From the NCBI GenBank assembly GCA_014379205.1, contig JACMME010000306.1, positions 1 through 46,307 of the forward strand: a stretch of DNA of 46,307 bases, read 5' to 3'. The notes beneath the pieces were generated by a model. The model saw nothing but the letters and a program-made list of their open reading frames with translations, was not told the origin of the DNA and ran no database searches. The position numbers and the translations under genes are program-made. Positions 16,584 to 24,775 of the stretch are shown one piece after another. This DNA comes from Gemmatimonadaceae bacterium (GTDB lineage: Bacteria; Gemmatimonadota; Gemmatimonadetes; Gemmatimonadales; Gemmatimonadaceae). Numbering within the stretch: the stretch's first letter is position 1; each line of letters starts with the position of its first letter.

Positions 16584-17980
16584 GCCACTCCCGGCTCGCT
16601 GGACATGCTGGAAGACCGAAGTCGCTCTTTCAGGCTGCGAATTATCTCTCGAGATCCGACGCGGAGGCGCTAGCAAAACGAGTTCTCTCGTTTTCGAAAG
16701 CTGAGGAGGCCCGCGTAACAATAAGTAGCGGTGTGCGCGGCAACACTCGCTTCGCGGTAAACCAGATCTCGACCTCCGGAGACAATTTCGATACCAGCGT
16801 GTCAATTCGGAGCGCCTTTGGAAAGCGGAGCGCTTCATCCGCCACCAATGACCTGGACGATGGTGCACTGAAGGCAGCGGTCGACATGTCGGAGCGCCTG
16901 GCGCGCCTTTCCCCGGAAAATCCGGAGGCAATGCTGGAGCTGGAGCCGCAGCAGTATGTCGAGGCCAGGAACTGGACCGACGCAACCGCGTCGCTCCAGC
17001 CTGCCGGCCGAGCGGCAGCGGTGCAACTCATCACGGAGCCTTCCAAGCGCGCAGGACTGAGTGCGACTGGTTATCTCGAGGCCAACGCCGGTTCATTCGC
17101 TGTATCCAACTCCAAAGGACTGTTCGCCTACAACCGCCAAACTTCGGCCGGTCTGACAACTACGGTGCGAACGCCCGATGGAAGCGGATCGGGTTGGGCT
17201 GGTGTAGCCGACAATGACGTTGGCCGTATCGATGCGGCGGCACTCGGCGCCCGCGCAATCGAGAAGGCCAGGCTTTCAATGAACCCTGTGGCGATCGAGC
17301 CAGGCCGCTACACGGTTGTGCTCGAGCCAACCGCGGTCGGCAATCTCGTCCAGCTGATAGCCTTCGCGGCAAATGCTCGTCAGGCCGACGAAGGACGCAG
17401 CTTTTTCACCAAGGCCGGCGGAGGCAACAAGATTGGACTGAAGGTGATCGACGAGCGCGTGACCATCACCTCGGACCCGCTGGACGCCGAAGCTTTTGCC
17501 AACACTTTTACAGGCGAAGGACTTCCGGCAAACCGCACCGTCTGGATCGAGAACGGCGTAGTGAAGAATCTGGTGTACGACAGATTCTGGGCGCAGAAGC
17601 AGGGAAAAACTCCGACGCCGCTTTCCGGAACGCTCAAAATGTCCGGTGCAACGGCGACGACTGAAGAAATGATCGCATCCACGCAACGCGGAATTCTCGT
17701 AACCCGTTTCTGGTACATCAGGTCGGTCGATCCCCGTACGATTCTCTACACCGGTCTCACACGCGACGGCACGTTCCTGATCGAGAACGGAAAGATCACC
17801 CGGGCGGTCAAGAATCTCCGCTTCAATGAATCTCCCATCTTCATGCTGAATAACGTCGAGTCACTGGGACGTCCCGTGCGCGTGAGCGCGAGTGAGGATG
17901 GGAGCCCGGGCTTTGCCATTGTGGTGCCACCGATCAAGGTTCGCGACTTCAATTTCACGAGCCTCAGCGACGCGATCTGA
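16580..17980 (+). CDS. TldE/PmbA-family partner subunit (copy 1)
   Basis: 466-residue PmbA/TldE-like protein, the non-catalytic partner of TldD in the heterodimeric protease. It has the TldE core: NTRFAVNQISTSG near the N-terminus, GLFAYNRQTSAGLTTTVR, then SGSGWAG, YTVVLEPTAVGNLVQL and a C-terminal VRDFNFTSLSDAI. No HExxxH is present, as expected for TldE. It has no signal peptide at all, although the partner carries one. The start is the ATG that overlaps the tldD stop (ATGA); an in-frame ATG at 16526 lies inside tldD and is rejected. The stop overlaps the second tldD copy by one base (TGATG). Confidence 0.87.
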   Translation: MSHSRLAGHAGRPKSLFQAANYLSRSDAEALAKRVLSFSKAEEARVTISSGVRGNTRFAVNQISTSGDNFDTSVSIRSAFGKRSASSATNDLDDGALKAAVDMSERLARLSPENPEAMLELEPQQYVEARNWTDATASLQPAGRAAAVQLITEPSKRAGLSATGYLEANAGSFAVSNSKGLFAYNRQTSAGLTTTVRTPDGSGSGWAGVADNDVGRIDAAALGARAIEKARLSMNPVAIEPGRYTVVLEPTAVGNLVQLIAFAANARQADEGRSFFTKAGGGNKIGLKVIDERVTITSDPLDAEAFANTFTGEGLPANRTVWIENGVVKNLVYDRFWAQKQGKTPTPLSGTLKMSGATATTEEMIASTQRGILVTRFWYIRSVDPRTILYTGLTRDGTFLIENGKITRAVKNLRFNESPIFMLNNVESLGRPVRVSASEDGSPGFAIVVPPIKVRDFNFTSLSDAI

Positions 17981-19617
17981 TGAGCACTCGGCGCGATTTT
18001 CTGATGCAGGGTGGACTTGCCGCCGCAGTCCTGGGAGCAGCCAACGCGTGCAAGACCGCGAGCGCTCCACCGGTAACCGCTCCGTCGCCACAACCGCCCG
18101 CGGCTCTTGCGAACAGCGTCGACGCCTCCGCAAAAGACTTGATGATGACGGCGCTAAACGCCGCGAAGATGGCGGGCGCCGCGTACGCTGATGCGCGGAT
18201 TGGCCGTTACCAGAACAATTTCGTGATCACCAGGGAGCAACAGATTGTTCAGGTAGTTGATACGAATTCCATCGGATGCGGCGTTCGCGCGCTGGTTGAT
18301 GGCACGTGGGGCTTCGCGGCAACCCGGACGCTCACGACAGATGCGGTGGCCGGCGCAGCGCGTGAAGCAGTCGCCATCGCCAAGGCAAGCCGAATCGCCC
18401 GGGATCGTGCCGTGGAGCTTGCTCCGGTCGTGGCCTATCCCGACGTGTCTTACAAAAGCTCGTTCACGATCGATCCGTGGTCCGTCCCGGTAGAACAGAA
18501 GGCCGATTTGCTTCTCAAGGCGAATGCCGAGTCGCTCAAGATTGCCAATGTGAAATACGTTTTCAGCGCAATGTATTTCGTGAAGGAAGAGCGCAACTTC
18601 GCCTCGACCGAAGGATCGGTGATAAGCCAGACGATCGTGCGAAGCTGGCTACCAATGCAGATCACCGCCGTCTCCTCCGACTTCTCCGATTTTCAGAATC
18701 GCGGAAACACCGTGCAGCCGGCGGGACGGGGCTATGAGTACATCCTGGCGCAGGACGTCGTCGGAAATGCGGGGAAGTGGGCGGAAGAGGCGGCGGCAAA
18801 GCTCAAGGCCAAGCCCGTCGAGGTGGGAAAATACGATCTGGTCCTGCATCCCAGCCACCTGTTTCTCACGATTCACGAATCAATCGCGCACCCGACGGAG
18901 CTGGATCGCGCGCTCGGTTACGAGGCCAACTACGCCGGCACGAGCTTTGTCGCTCCACCTGAAAAATTTCTGGGGACTTTCAAGTACGGTCCGGAGTTCA
19001 TGAACGTACAGGGCGATCGCTCGCAGGAAGGCGGATGCGCCACCATTGGTTGGGACGATGAGGGAGTAAAACCTGAGGACTTCCTCATCATCAGGAACGG
19101 GATAGTGAATGACTACCAGACCACACGCGAACAGGCCAATTGGTTGCGCTGGTGGTACGAAAAGCAGGGCCGTCCGGTTCGTTCGCATGGATGCTCCAAC
19201 GCGGATTCCTGGTCCAGTGTGCAGTTCCAGAGGATGCCGAACGTCTCGCTGCTTCCTGGCGACAAGGACCTCGTCTGGGATGACCTCATTGCGGCTACGG
19301 ACAGAGGCATAGCAATCGTGGGAGACGGCTCCTTCTCGATAGACCAACAGCGCTTCAACGCACAGTTTGGCGGTCAGACCTTCCATGAAATCAAGGGAGG
19401 CAAGATCGTTGGAGTGCTCAAGGATGTGGCATACCAGATCCGCACTCCTGATTTCTGGAATTCGCTCGATATGATCGGAGGCAAACGAAGCTATGAAATG
19501 GGCGCGAGCTTCTTTGACGGCAAGGGTCAACCTGGCCAGGTGAATGCCGTAAGTCATGGCTGTGTGCCGGCCCGCTTCCGCGGCGTAAACGTCATCAATA
19601 CGGGGAGGAAGGCATGA
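17980..19617 (+). CDS. TldD-family metalloprotease with Tat-lipoprotein signal (copy 2)
   Basis: Second TldD, clearly homologous to copy 1 along its whole length and of nearly the same size (545 against 546 residues). The N-terminus again has a twin-arginine motif (STRRDFLMQGG) and a lipobox-like AANAC. The zinc motif is HESIAH (H299, E300, H304) followed by PTELDR. As in copy 1 the usual CGK.GQ cysteine is absent (FFDGKGQ) and VSHGCVP is conserved downstream. Substitutions are spread throughout, so the duplication is old. The 4-bp ATGA overlap couples it to the second TldE. Confidence 0.88.
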   Translation: MSTRRDFLMQGGLAAAVLGAANACKTASAPPVTAPSPQPPAALANSVDASAKDLMMTALNAAKMAGAAYADARIGRYQNNFVITREQQIVQVVDTNSIGCGVRALVDGTWGFAATRTLTTDAVAGAAREAVAIAKASRIARDRAVELAPVVAYPDVSYKSSFTIDPWSVPVEQKADLLLKANAESLKIANVKYVFSAMYFVKEERNFASTEGSVISQTIVRSWLPMQITAVSSDFSDFQNRGNTVQPAGRGYEYILAQDVVGNAGKWAEEAAAKLKAKPVEVGKYDLVLHPSHLFLTIHESIAHPTELDRALGYEANYAGTSFVAPPEKFLGTFKYGPEFMNVQGDRSQEGGCATIGWDDEGVKPEDFLIIRNGIVNDYQTTREQANWLRWWYEKQGRPVRSHGCSNADSWSSVQFQRMPNVSLLPGDKDLVWDDLIAATDRGIAIVGDGSFSIDQQRFNAQFGGQTFHEIKGGKIVGVLKDVAYQIRTPDFWNSLDMIGGKRSYEMGASFFDGKGQPGQVNAVSHGCVPARFRGVNVINTGRKA

Positions 19618-21029
19618 GCCGCGTCTCTTCAGCCAGCGCGGATAGTTTTCCGAAGCGACTGTACACTCGTGGCCGCACTGCGATCGATCCGCGCACGCTA
19701 TCACGCGAGGAATCCCAGGCGGTCATTGAGCGCGCTCTGAAGTTTTCGAAAGCGGATGCGATCGAGGTCACCCTGAGCGGAGGGTACACCGGCAATACGC
19801 GCTTCGCCGCCAACCAGATATCCACGTCCGGCGGCGTCGAAAACGCAAACCTGGTTGCCGTCAGCTCATTTGGGCCGAAACACGCAGCGGTGACGACAAA
19901 CGATTTGTCCGATGATTCGCTGCGCCGAACGGTTTCGGAGTCAGAGAGGCTCGCTCGACTGGCGCCGGACGACCCCGAAGCGATGCCGAGCTTGCCGCAG
20001 CAGAGCTACGCACCGGTAGAAGCGTACTACGAAGGCACCGCGCTGCAGTCCGCTGAGGATCGAGCGCGAGTTGCGTTGACGGCCCTCGAGCCCGCGCGCG
20101 CTGCGGGCGATCTCACCGCCGCCGGGTTCATCGTAAGCGGTGGATCGGCAACAGCGATTGGAAACAGCACCGGCCTCTTCGCCTACCATCGCTCCTCGAA
20201 TGCGAATTATACCTTGACCGTTCGCACGACTGACGGCACCGGTTCGGGCTGGGCGGGCGCGGAACACAACGACTGGTCCAAGGTGGATTTTGGCGACATC
20301 AGCGCTCGCGCGATCCAAAAGGCTCGCCTCTCACGCAATCCGGTAGCGGTCGAGCCGGGCCGCTATACCGTAATACTCGAGCCACAGGCGGTTGGCGACC
20401 TTGTGCAGCTCATCGCGTTTTACGCTGACGCGCGCGCAGCTGATGAGGGACGGAGCCCCTTCGTGAAGCAGGGTGGCGGAGGCAACAAGATCGGCGAAAA
20501 AATCGTGGATTCGAAGGTTACCCTCATCTCCGATCCCGCGGACGCCGAGATGCTGGCGCAGCCGTTTGATGGCGATGGCCTTCCCCTCGGACGGCAAGTG
20601 TGGATCGAGAGTGGCGTCCTGAAGCAATTGTACTATTCCCGATTCTGGGCGAAGAAACAGAATCGTTCTGCGACCGGATCGCCGTCATCCATCAAGATGC
20701 TCGGCGGTACCTCGACGATCGACGCGATGATCGCATCAACTCCTCGCGGGATTCTCGTGACACGCTTGTGGTATCTTCGCGAAGTGGATCCGCGAACGAT
20801 TCTCTACACCGGCCTCACGCGTGATGGAACGTTTCTCATCGAGAATGGAAAGATCACGAAGGCGGTACGGAATTTCCGCTTCAACGAGTCACCTCTTTTC
20901 ATGCTGAACAATCTCGAGGCAATGAGCCGGCCGGTCCGGCTGGCTGGAACTGAAGCGGGCGGAGCGGTTGTGATGCCGGCGATAAAGGTGCGCGACTTCA
21001 ACTTCACCAGCCTTTCAGAGGCTGTGTAG
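19614..21029 (+). CDS. TldE/PmbA-family partner subunit (copy 2)
   Basis: 471-residue TldE-like protein, the partner of TldD copy 2. Conserved blocks parallel copy 1: NTRFAANQISTSG, GLFAYHRSSNANYTLTVR, then GSGWAG, YTVILEPQAVGDLVQL, and VRDFNFTSLSEAV at the C-terminus. It again lacks both a zinc motif and a signal peptide. It is the last gene of the four-gene overlapping unit. After the stop, CGCGAGC (21037-21043) and GCTCGCG (21052-21058) form a 7-bp hairpin without a T-tract that may help termination. Confidence 0.87.
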   Translation: MSRVSSASADSFPKRLYTRGRTAIDPRTLSREESQAVIERALKFSKADAIEVTLSGGYTGNTRFAANQISTSGGVENANLVAVSSFGPKHAAVTTNDLSDDSLRRTVSESERLARLAPDDPEAMPSLPQQSYAPVEAYYEGTALQSAEDRARVALTALEPARAAGDLTAAGFIVSGGSATAIGNSTGLFAYHRSSNANYTLTVRTTDGTGSGWAGAEHNDWSKVDFGDISARAIQKARLSRNPVAVEPGRYTVILEPQAVGDLVQLIAFYADARAADEGRSPFVKQGGGGNKIGEKIVDSKVTLISDPADAEMLAQPFDGDGLPLGRQVWIESGVLKQLYYSRFWAKKQNRSATGSPSSIKMLGGTSTIDAMIASTPRGILVTRLWYLREVDPRTILYTGLTRDGTFLIENGKITKAVRNFRFNESPLFMLNNLEAMSRPVRLAGTEAGGAVVMPAIKVRDFNFTSLSEAV

Positions 21030-21121
21030 ATGTGAGCGCGAGCTCATTCCGGCTCGCGTCCACCATGCCGCTGGTCCACGCGGGACCTTAGCGGTACAAC
21101 ACCAGGCCTGGAGACCTTGAC

Positions 21122-21286
21122 ATGGCAGCAGCGACCAAGAAGAGCAGCAGGAAAGCAGGCGCAAAAAAGGCTGCAGTTAAGAGGACGGTGAAGTCCGCAC
21201 GGAAGAAGGTGGGCGCAAAGGTAGGCGCAATGAAGCGCTCTGTAAAAAAGGCTACGCGCAAGAGCGGCAGCAAGAAGAAAAAGTAG
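21122..21286 (+). CDS. Small lysine/alanine-rich histone H1-like protein
   Basis: A 54-codon gene starting MAAATKKSSRKAGAKKAA and ending RKSGSKKKK. Lys, Arg, Ala, Ser and Gly make up almost the whole protein, like the C-terminal tails of bacterial histone H1-like proteins (HctA, AlgP, the HupB tail), which bind DNA without a fixed fold. It has no identifiable domain. It is followed 10 bp later by a strong terminator and preceded by a 92-bp gap after tldE, so it is a separate short transcript or the end of the tld operon. No clear ribosome-binding site is seen. The lysine codons are used consistently and the minus strand is lower quality as coding, so I think it is real. Confidence 0.7.
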   Translation: MAAATKKSSRKAGAKKAAVKRTVKSARKKVGAKVGAMKRSVKKATRKSGSKKKK

Positions 21287-21296
21287 ATAGCGTGGT

Positions 21297-21332
21297 GCGA
21301 AAGGGCCGGCGAATCATCGCCGGCCCTTTCGC
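21297..21332. terminator. Strong bidirectional terminator hairpin
   Basis: A perfect 16-bp stem (GCGAAAGGGCCGGCGA at 21297-21312 paired with 21317-21332) with an ATCA loop lies between the lysine-rich gene and the convergent ATP-grasp gene. The AAA/TTT runs are inside the stem, so it can act on both strands. Confidence 0.85.
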
Positions 21333-21348
21333 TGCCGGCGCGACTCTC

Positions 21349-22332
21349 CTAGCGCGAGTACCGCCCGTTCGCGAGCTCCACGATCCGGGCGATCAAGGCA
21401 TCGTAAGAGATGCCGGACTTCGCCGCCGCACTGGCGAACTCGCTTGCTTTTTCAAGGTAGCAGTTCGGGTTCACCTCGATCACGTAGATCTCTTCCGCGT
21501 CCGTAACGCGCAGATCGATGCGCGCGTAGTCGCGCAGTCGGAGCGCATGAAAGCATTCTACGGCGACCTTCTTGATTCGCGCGGTCAGATTCTCACTGAG
21601 ATTATCGGGGAATATCGACTTCGTTCCGGCGAACTCCGATCCCGAGCCGGCCCCGTCATCCCCCCACTTCGCTTCCCAGCTCGCCATTTTGGGCTTGTCC
21701 GGCGGAAATCCGGAGAAATCCAATTCGATGATCGGCAGCGCCTCGACGTCTACGTTGCCAAGTACCGCAACGTAATACTCGCGTCCGTCGATAAACTCCT
21801 CCAGCAGCACTGGCGATCTGAATTCGGTCTGTATCGACCCGATGCGCTCGAGAAGCTGCGAGATGTCATGCACAACCGACTTCGCCGTCAGGCCGAGAGA
21901 AGCGTCTTCCTGCGGTGGCTTCACGATGACGGGGAATTTGAGATCCTGTGCCGAGTCCAGCGCGCCTCGATAAAGTGATGCAAACTTGGGCGTCTGTATC
22001 TCGTGAAAATTCAGTACCTTTTTGGTTAGCGTCTTGTCTCCGGCCATTATCAAACCCGCGGGGCTGGAGCCCGTGTAGCGCAAATGCAGAAGGTTGAGCA
22101 ATGCCGCCACATTCGATTCCAGCGCGCTCTTGCCATCGAATGATTCCGCAATGTTGACGACGAGGTCAGGCTTGACCTTTTGTAGTGTCTCGACCAGCGG
22201 AAGCACCTCACGGTCAACCTCGAGGCGCGTGACGTGGTGCTCCGCCACATTCAGAGCTGCTTCCAGCTGGTCGAGCACCGGATCTGCCGGTGGCACAACC
22301 GCGTCGTGGGTATGCAACAAGACAATCTTCAC
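21349..22332 (-). CDS. ATP-grasp ligase, D-Ala-D-Ala ligase-like
   Basis: 327-residue ATP-grasp protein similar to D-alanine-D-alanine ligases: an N-terminal Rossmann-like domain (MKIVLLHTHDAVVPPAD), then LLHLRYTGSSPAGLIMAGDK (the Ddl 'ytG' turn and first ATP-grasp segment), KFPVIVKPPQEDASLG, LLEEFIDGREYYVAVLG, and the metal-binding RIDLRV...VIEVNPN. It joins a carboxylate to an amine with ATP. True Ddl residues for D-Ala binding are not convincingly kept, and the gene is coupled to a metallopeptidase by a 4-bp overlap (GTGA start). I therefore read it as a peptide or amino-acid ligase of unknown substrate rather than the cell-wall enzyme. Confidence 0.82.
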   Translation of the reverse strand: MKIVLLHTHDAVVPPADPVLDQLEAALNVAEHHVTRLEVDREVLPLVETLQKVKPDLVVNIAESFDGKSALESNVAALLNLLHLRYTGSSPAGLIMAGDKTLTKKVLNFHEIQTPKFASLYRGALDSAQDLKFPVIVKPPQEDASLGLTAKSVVHDISQLLERIGSIQTEFRSPVLLEEFIDGREYYVAVLGNVDVEALPIIELDFSGFPPDKPKMASWEAKWGDDGAGSGSEFAGTKSIFPDNLSENLTARIKKVAVECFHALRLRDYARIDLRVTDAEEIYVIEVNPNCYLEKASEFASAAAKSGISYDALIARIVELANGRYSR

Positions 22333-23360
22333 TCGGCTTCCTCCGGTGGACCCGCGTCCAGTGTGTCCGTATAACGATAGTTCATAATGACGGCAGTCCC
22401 AAACGCCGTGAGCTCGATGAGCGTGGATGACTCGCGGTCACGGACGCGCAGGCCGAGTTCCTTCGCCCTGTCGGCCAGCAAGTCAACGAAGCGGCGGACC
22501 ATCGCTGTGCCTTCCCCAGTCCAGTACGCAATTCGTCTTACGATCTCACGCCGGTGCGCGCGCACGAAATGGTCCGCGCGCTCGCGTTCCTCGCCGGCAT
22601 CCGATTCGGCGAAGATCGTGCGGAGATCGCCGTCGAAATGCCGCTCGTCCTCGAGTGGCATACCGGACTCGCTCTCACGGTAGTGATCTTCGACCGTGTA
22701 GTGCATTGATTCCACGGGAAGATCTTCCGGGCTTGGAACGAGAACCGCCGGAACGGTGCTTCCTACTTCCCGCATCACGCGATCCATGTATTCGAGCTTC
22801 GACAGCGCCGGCCAACCGGCGTAGCGTTCCCGCCAGTTACTACCAGGAGTCAGCCAGACCGCGAATGTTTCCGCAAAGTCTTCGTCAGGATGTTTTTGAG
22901 CATACCATCCGAGAATGTGCCGCACGAACGCGCGCGAGAATGGATCAACGCGAAACCGCTCTCGGTAGGGACGGGAATACGGGCCGAAGGTTTCTCGCCA
23001 GTCAGCGCGATCGTACAGCCGGTACGCGTAATTGAGCGCGTGCCCCGCCTCGTGCCTCAGATATCGCATGACGTCCAGCTCGCCTTCCACCTCGACAGCT
23101 TCTTCCTCTTCTATGCGCGAAAGACGGGGATCAGCGAGATAGAACGGAACTCCAATGAGCGGCGTGTCATCGGGGCAGCCCCATTGGTCGCTCAGGTACA
23201 CTGGAGGACGAAACGCAACGCCCACCGCGGCCAGCTCTTCGTATAGCTGAGCGACGAGCGTTTCGACGAGCGTTCCGCGAATGGATAGGCCGAGGTCGGA
23301 GATGCGCCGCGTCAGAAGATCGCGGCGCTCTCCTTCCCAGGCTTCGAATGTCTCTTGCAT
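22329..23360 (-). CDS. Putative zinc-binding metallopeptidase
   Basis: 343-residue protein with the zincin motif HEAGH (H103, E104, H107) in YLRHEAGHALNYAY and a likely third ligand in DEDFAETFAVWL (glutamate-zincin pattern). It has no signal peptide, so it should act in the cytoplasm. The pattern of HEAGHALNYAYRLY and 'DPFSRAFV...YAQ.HPDEDFAETFA' matches a family annotated only as putative zinc-binding metallopeptidase. It is the first gene of a pair: its TGA overlaps the GTG start of the ATP-grasp ligase. A ligase and a peptidase made together suggest synthesis and trimming, or recycling, of one amide-bonded product. Substrate unknown. Confidence 0.75.
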   Translation of the reverse strand: MQETFEAWEGERRDLLTRRISDLGLSIRGTLVETLVAQLYEELAAVGVAFRPPVYLSDQWGCPDDTPLIGVPFYLADPRLSRIEEEEAVEVEGELDVMRYLRHEAGHALNYAYRLYDRADWRETFGPYSRPYRERFRVDPFSRAFVRHILGWYAQKHPDEDFAETFAVWLTPGSNWRERYAGWPALSKLEYMDRVMREVGSTVPAVLVPSPEDLPVESMHYTVEDHYRESESGMPLEDERHFDGDLRTIFAESDAGEERERADHFVRAHRREIVRRIAYWTGEGTAMVRRFVDLLADRAKELGLRVRDRESSTLIELTAFGTAVIMNYRYTDTLDAGPPEEAE

Positions 23361-23398
23361 CGGCTGTCAGACAAGCAAGCGTCATACCGATACAAGAA

Positions 23399-23434
23399 AA
23401 GGGCGGGCTACCGATCACTCGGCACCCCGCCCTT
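23399..23434 (-). terminator. Rho-independent terminator of the 50-residue gene
   Basis: AAGGGCGGG (23399-23407) pairs with CCCGCCCTT (23426-23434). Read on the minus strand the stem is followed by TTTTCTTGT, a proper T-tract. It lies 18 bp after the stop at 23453, and ends before the metallopeptidase start at 23360. Confidence 0.8.
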
Positions 23435-23452
23435 AGCAACCTCGAGAGCTAC

Positions 23453-23605
23453 CTATGCAGCCTTCGTCTCAGCCAACGGAGCACGCGTCTCTGGGGCGGA
23501 GCCCCAGACATACGCCAGGAACGCTGGCACTGGCTCTTCCCGTGATCCACGTGAAATCACTATGCCAATCGGTTCCTCTTCGACTTTCCGACGAATCGCA
23601 GCCAC
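23453..23605 (-). CDS. Small conserved-looking protein, 50 residues
   Basis: A GTG start at 23605 with GGGAG six bases upstream opens a 50-codon frame: VAAIRRKVEEEPIGIVISRG, then SREEPVPAFLAYVWGSAPET, then RAPLAETKAA and TAG. It has balanced composition, a central hydrophobic core (IGIVI, AFLAYVWG) and a charged start, unlike the GC-driven shadow frames around it. It has its own intrinsic terminator and a structured leader. No domain is recognised and no signal peptide is seen. The frame is open further upstream but without another good start. The family is unknown to me; such short proteins are usually missed by gene callers. Confidence 0.55.
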   Translation of the reverse strand: MAAIRRKVEEEPIGIVISRGSREEPVPAFLAYVWGSAPETRAPLAETKAA

Positions 23606-23625
23606 AAGCAACTCCCAAGGTGATG

Positions 23626-23670
23626 GTCCCCGTAACGGTCGGGGACACAGCGCTCGATTGCACGCTGTGT
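23626..23670 (-). promoter_or_regulatory. Two adjoining hairpins in the leader of the 50-residue gene
   Basis: GTCCCCG (23626-23632) pairs with CGGGGAC (23640-23646). Next to it ACACAGCG (23645-23652) pairs with CGCTGTGT (23663-23670). They lie 10 bp upstream of the GGGAG ribosome-binding site on the minus strand. A structured 5' leader or small RNA is possible; no known riboswitch class is recognised. Confidence 0.35.
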
Positions 23671-23791
23671 GCCATCCACCCCGCTGCTCTAACTTGCTGT
23701 TATTAAAGCAGTTCGGAAATGCCGACCCACAGGAGCAAGCACTTTGTCGTAAAATGACACGTCCAAAATGGCAATGCTGCGTGTCAAAGTG

Positions 23792-24589
23792 CTACGCGAC
23801 TTTTCTGGCGAGAAAGGTTGCAGCAGCGGAGCCGTTATGCTCAACTGTTACCTGCCAACCTGAATAGCTTGCTTCCAGCTGTTGCAAGATCGCCGCTCGA
23901 TCGATGCCGCCGATCTGCTCCACCACATTTACTCCTCCGGCCGCTGTAGCTCCCTGCAACGCCTCGATTACCTGCTCCCGTTCCGCAAATGACAGGCGAC
24001 TGAAGGCCGCGAAGCCACAGTAAACGGCGTTCAGAGGCACGTCGGGCGCCCATGTCAAAAGGTCCGCGACAAATCCGCGGACCTTGCCGGTGAGACCCAC
24101 CTCGAGAGCGGCACGAATGATCTTTTCAACGACGTCTTCCTGTGGATCGACAGTGGTTACATCGCAGCCGTTAGCCGCCAGGAAGATCGCCGAGCCTTCA
24201 TCACGAGGGTTGGCAACCAGCACGTGGCCTTCGCTCGACAAGGGCGCGGTCCTGCAGATGAGAGCATCCGGCGTGAGCCCCCAGCGCTCAGGGCGCTTGA
24301 ACTCCTTCAGCGAGTTGAGCCGTCGTCGGCACCAGGTTCGATGACTCGGAATCCGGATGCGCTTCCGGATTATTCTATCTACCTCATCGCAGAGTAACAG
24401 GTCGGTAAGCGCCAGCTGTTGCTCGGAGGCCATCAGAGAGACCGCTTCATCACCAATTCGCAGCAGCACGTTTCGTGGCAGGGACTCCTTGTAGGCTTCA
24501 ATCTCCTGCTCCACGTACAATTCGTACTCGTACTTGAGCGAACGTTGATGCTGGGGCATCGAATCCTGTGTCTGAGTCCATTCTTTCAT
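23792..24589 (-). CDS. Methyltransferase-like protein, SAM site degenerate
   Basis: 265 residues from the ATG at 24589. The N-terminal half is helical and charged (LKYEYELYVEQEIEAYKES). The C-terminal half has the strand-turn-helix order of class I methyltransferases: HVLVANPRDEGSAIFLAANG, CDVTTVDPQEDVVEKI (motif II-like acidic end), FVADLLTWAPDVPLNAVYCG and a closing GWQVTVEHNG. The glycine-rich SAM loop is replaced by ANPRDEGS, so SAM binding is uncertain. In-frame alternatives are the ATG at 24646 and one at 24559. No operon partner is tight against it. The role is unknown. Confidence 0.6.
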   Translation of the reverse strand: MKEWTQTQDSMPQHQRSLKYEYELYVEQEIEAYKESLPRNVLLRIGDEAVSLMASEQQLALTDLLLCDEVDRIIRKRIRIPSHRTWCRRRLNSLKEFKRPERWGLTPDALICRTAPLSSEGHVLVANPRDEGSAIFLAANGCDVTTVDPQEDVVEKIIRAALEVGLTGKVRGFVADLLTWAPDVPLNAVYCGFAAFSRLSFAEREQVIEALQGATAAGGVNVVEQIGGIDRAAILQQLEASYSGWQVTVEHNGSAAATFLARKVA

Positions 24590-24658
24590 GCGAAAACGTA
24601 GACCGTTGCAGGGACGACGCAAGTGCTGCCCCTGATTGTTTCGCAAAGTAGTGACAAT

Positions 24659-24688
24659 TCACAGATTACTCGCGCGCAGAATCTGTGA
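24659..24688. promoter_or_regulatory. 9-bp inverted repeat upstream of the methyltransferase-like gene
   Basis: TCACAGATT (24659-24667) and AATCTGTGA (24680-24688) flank a 12-bp GC-rich spacer. They lie 70-100 bp upstream of the predicted start and 90 bp after the patatin-gene stop. Without a T-tract it reads more like an operator than a terminator. Confidence 0.35.
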
Positions 24689-24775
24689 TGCGGATAACAA
24701 AAATGCGAACGCGTAACTTGATGAAATCGGGATCAAACGGTCGGTTTGGTGGAACTCGGTTGCTTCGGGTGGCGG

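Noticed and set aside
18880-19704. 274-codon minus-strand frame
   Set aside because: Antisense to TldD copy 2, whose zinc motif and homology to copy 1 are clear.
21292-21978. 228-codon plus-strand frame
   Set aside because: Antisense to the ATP-grasp gene and begins inside its terminator; no family match.
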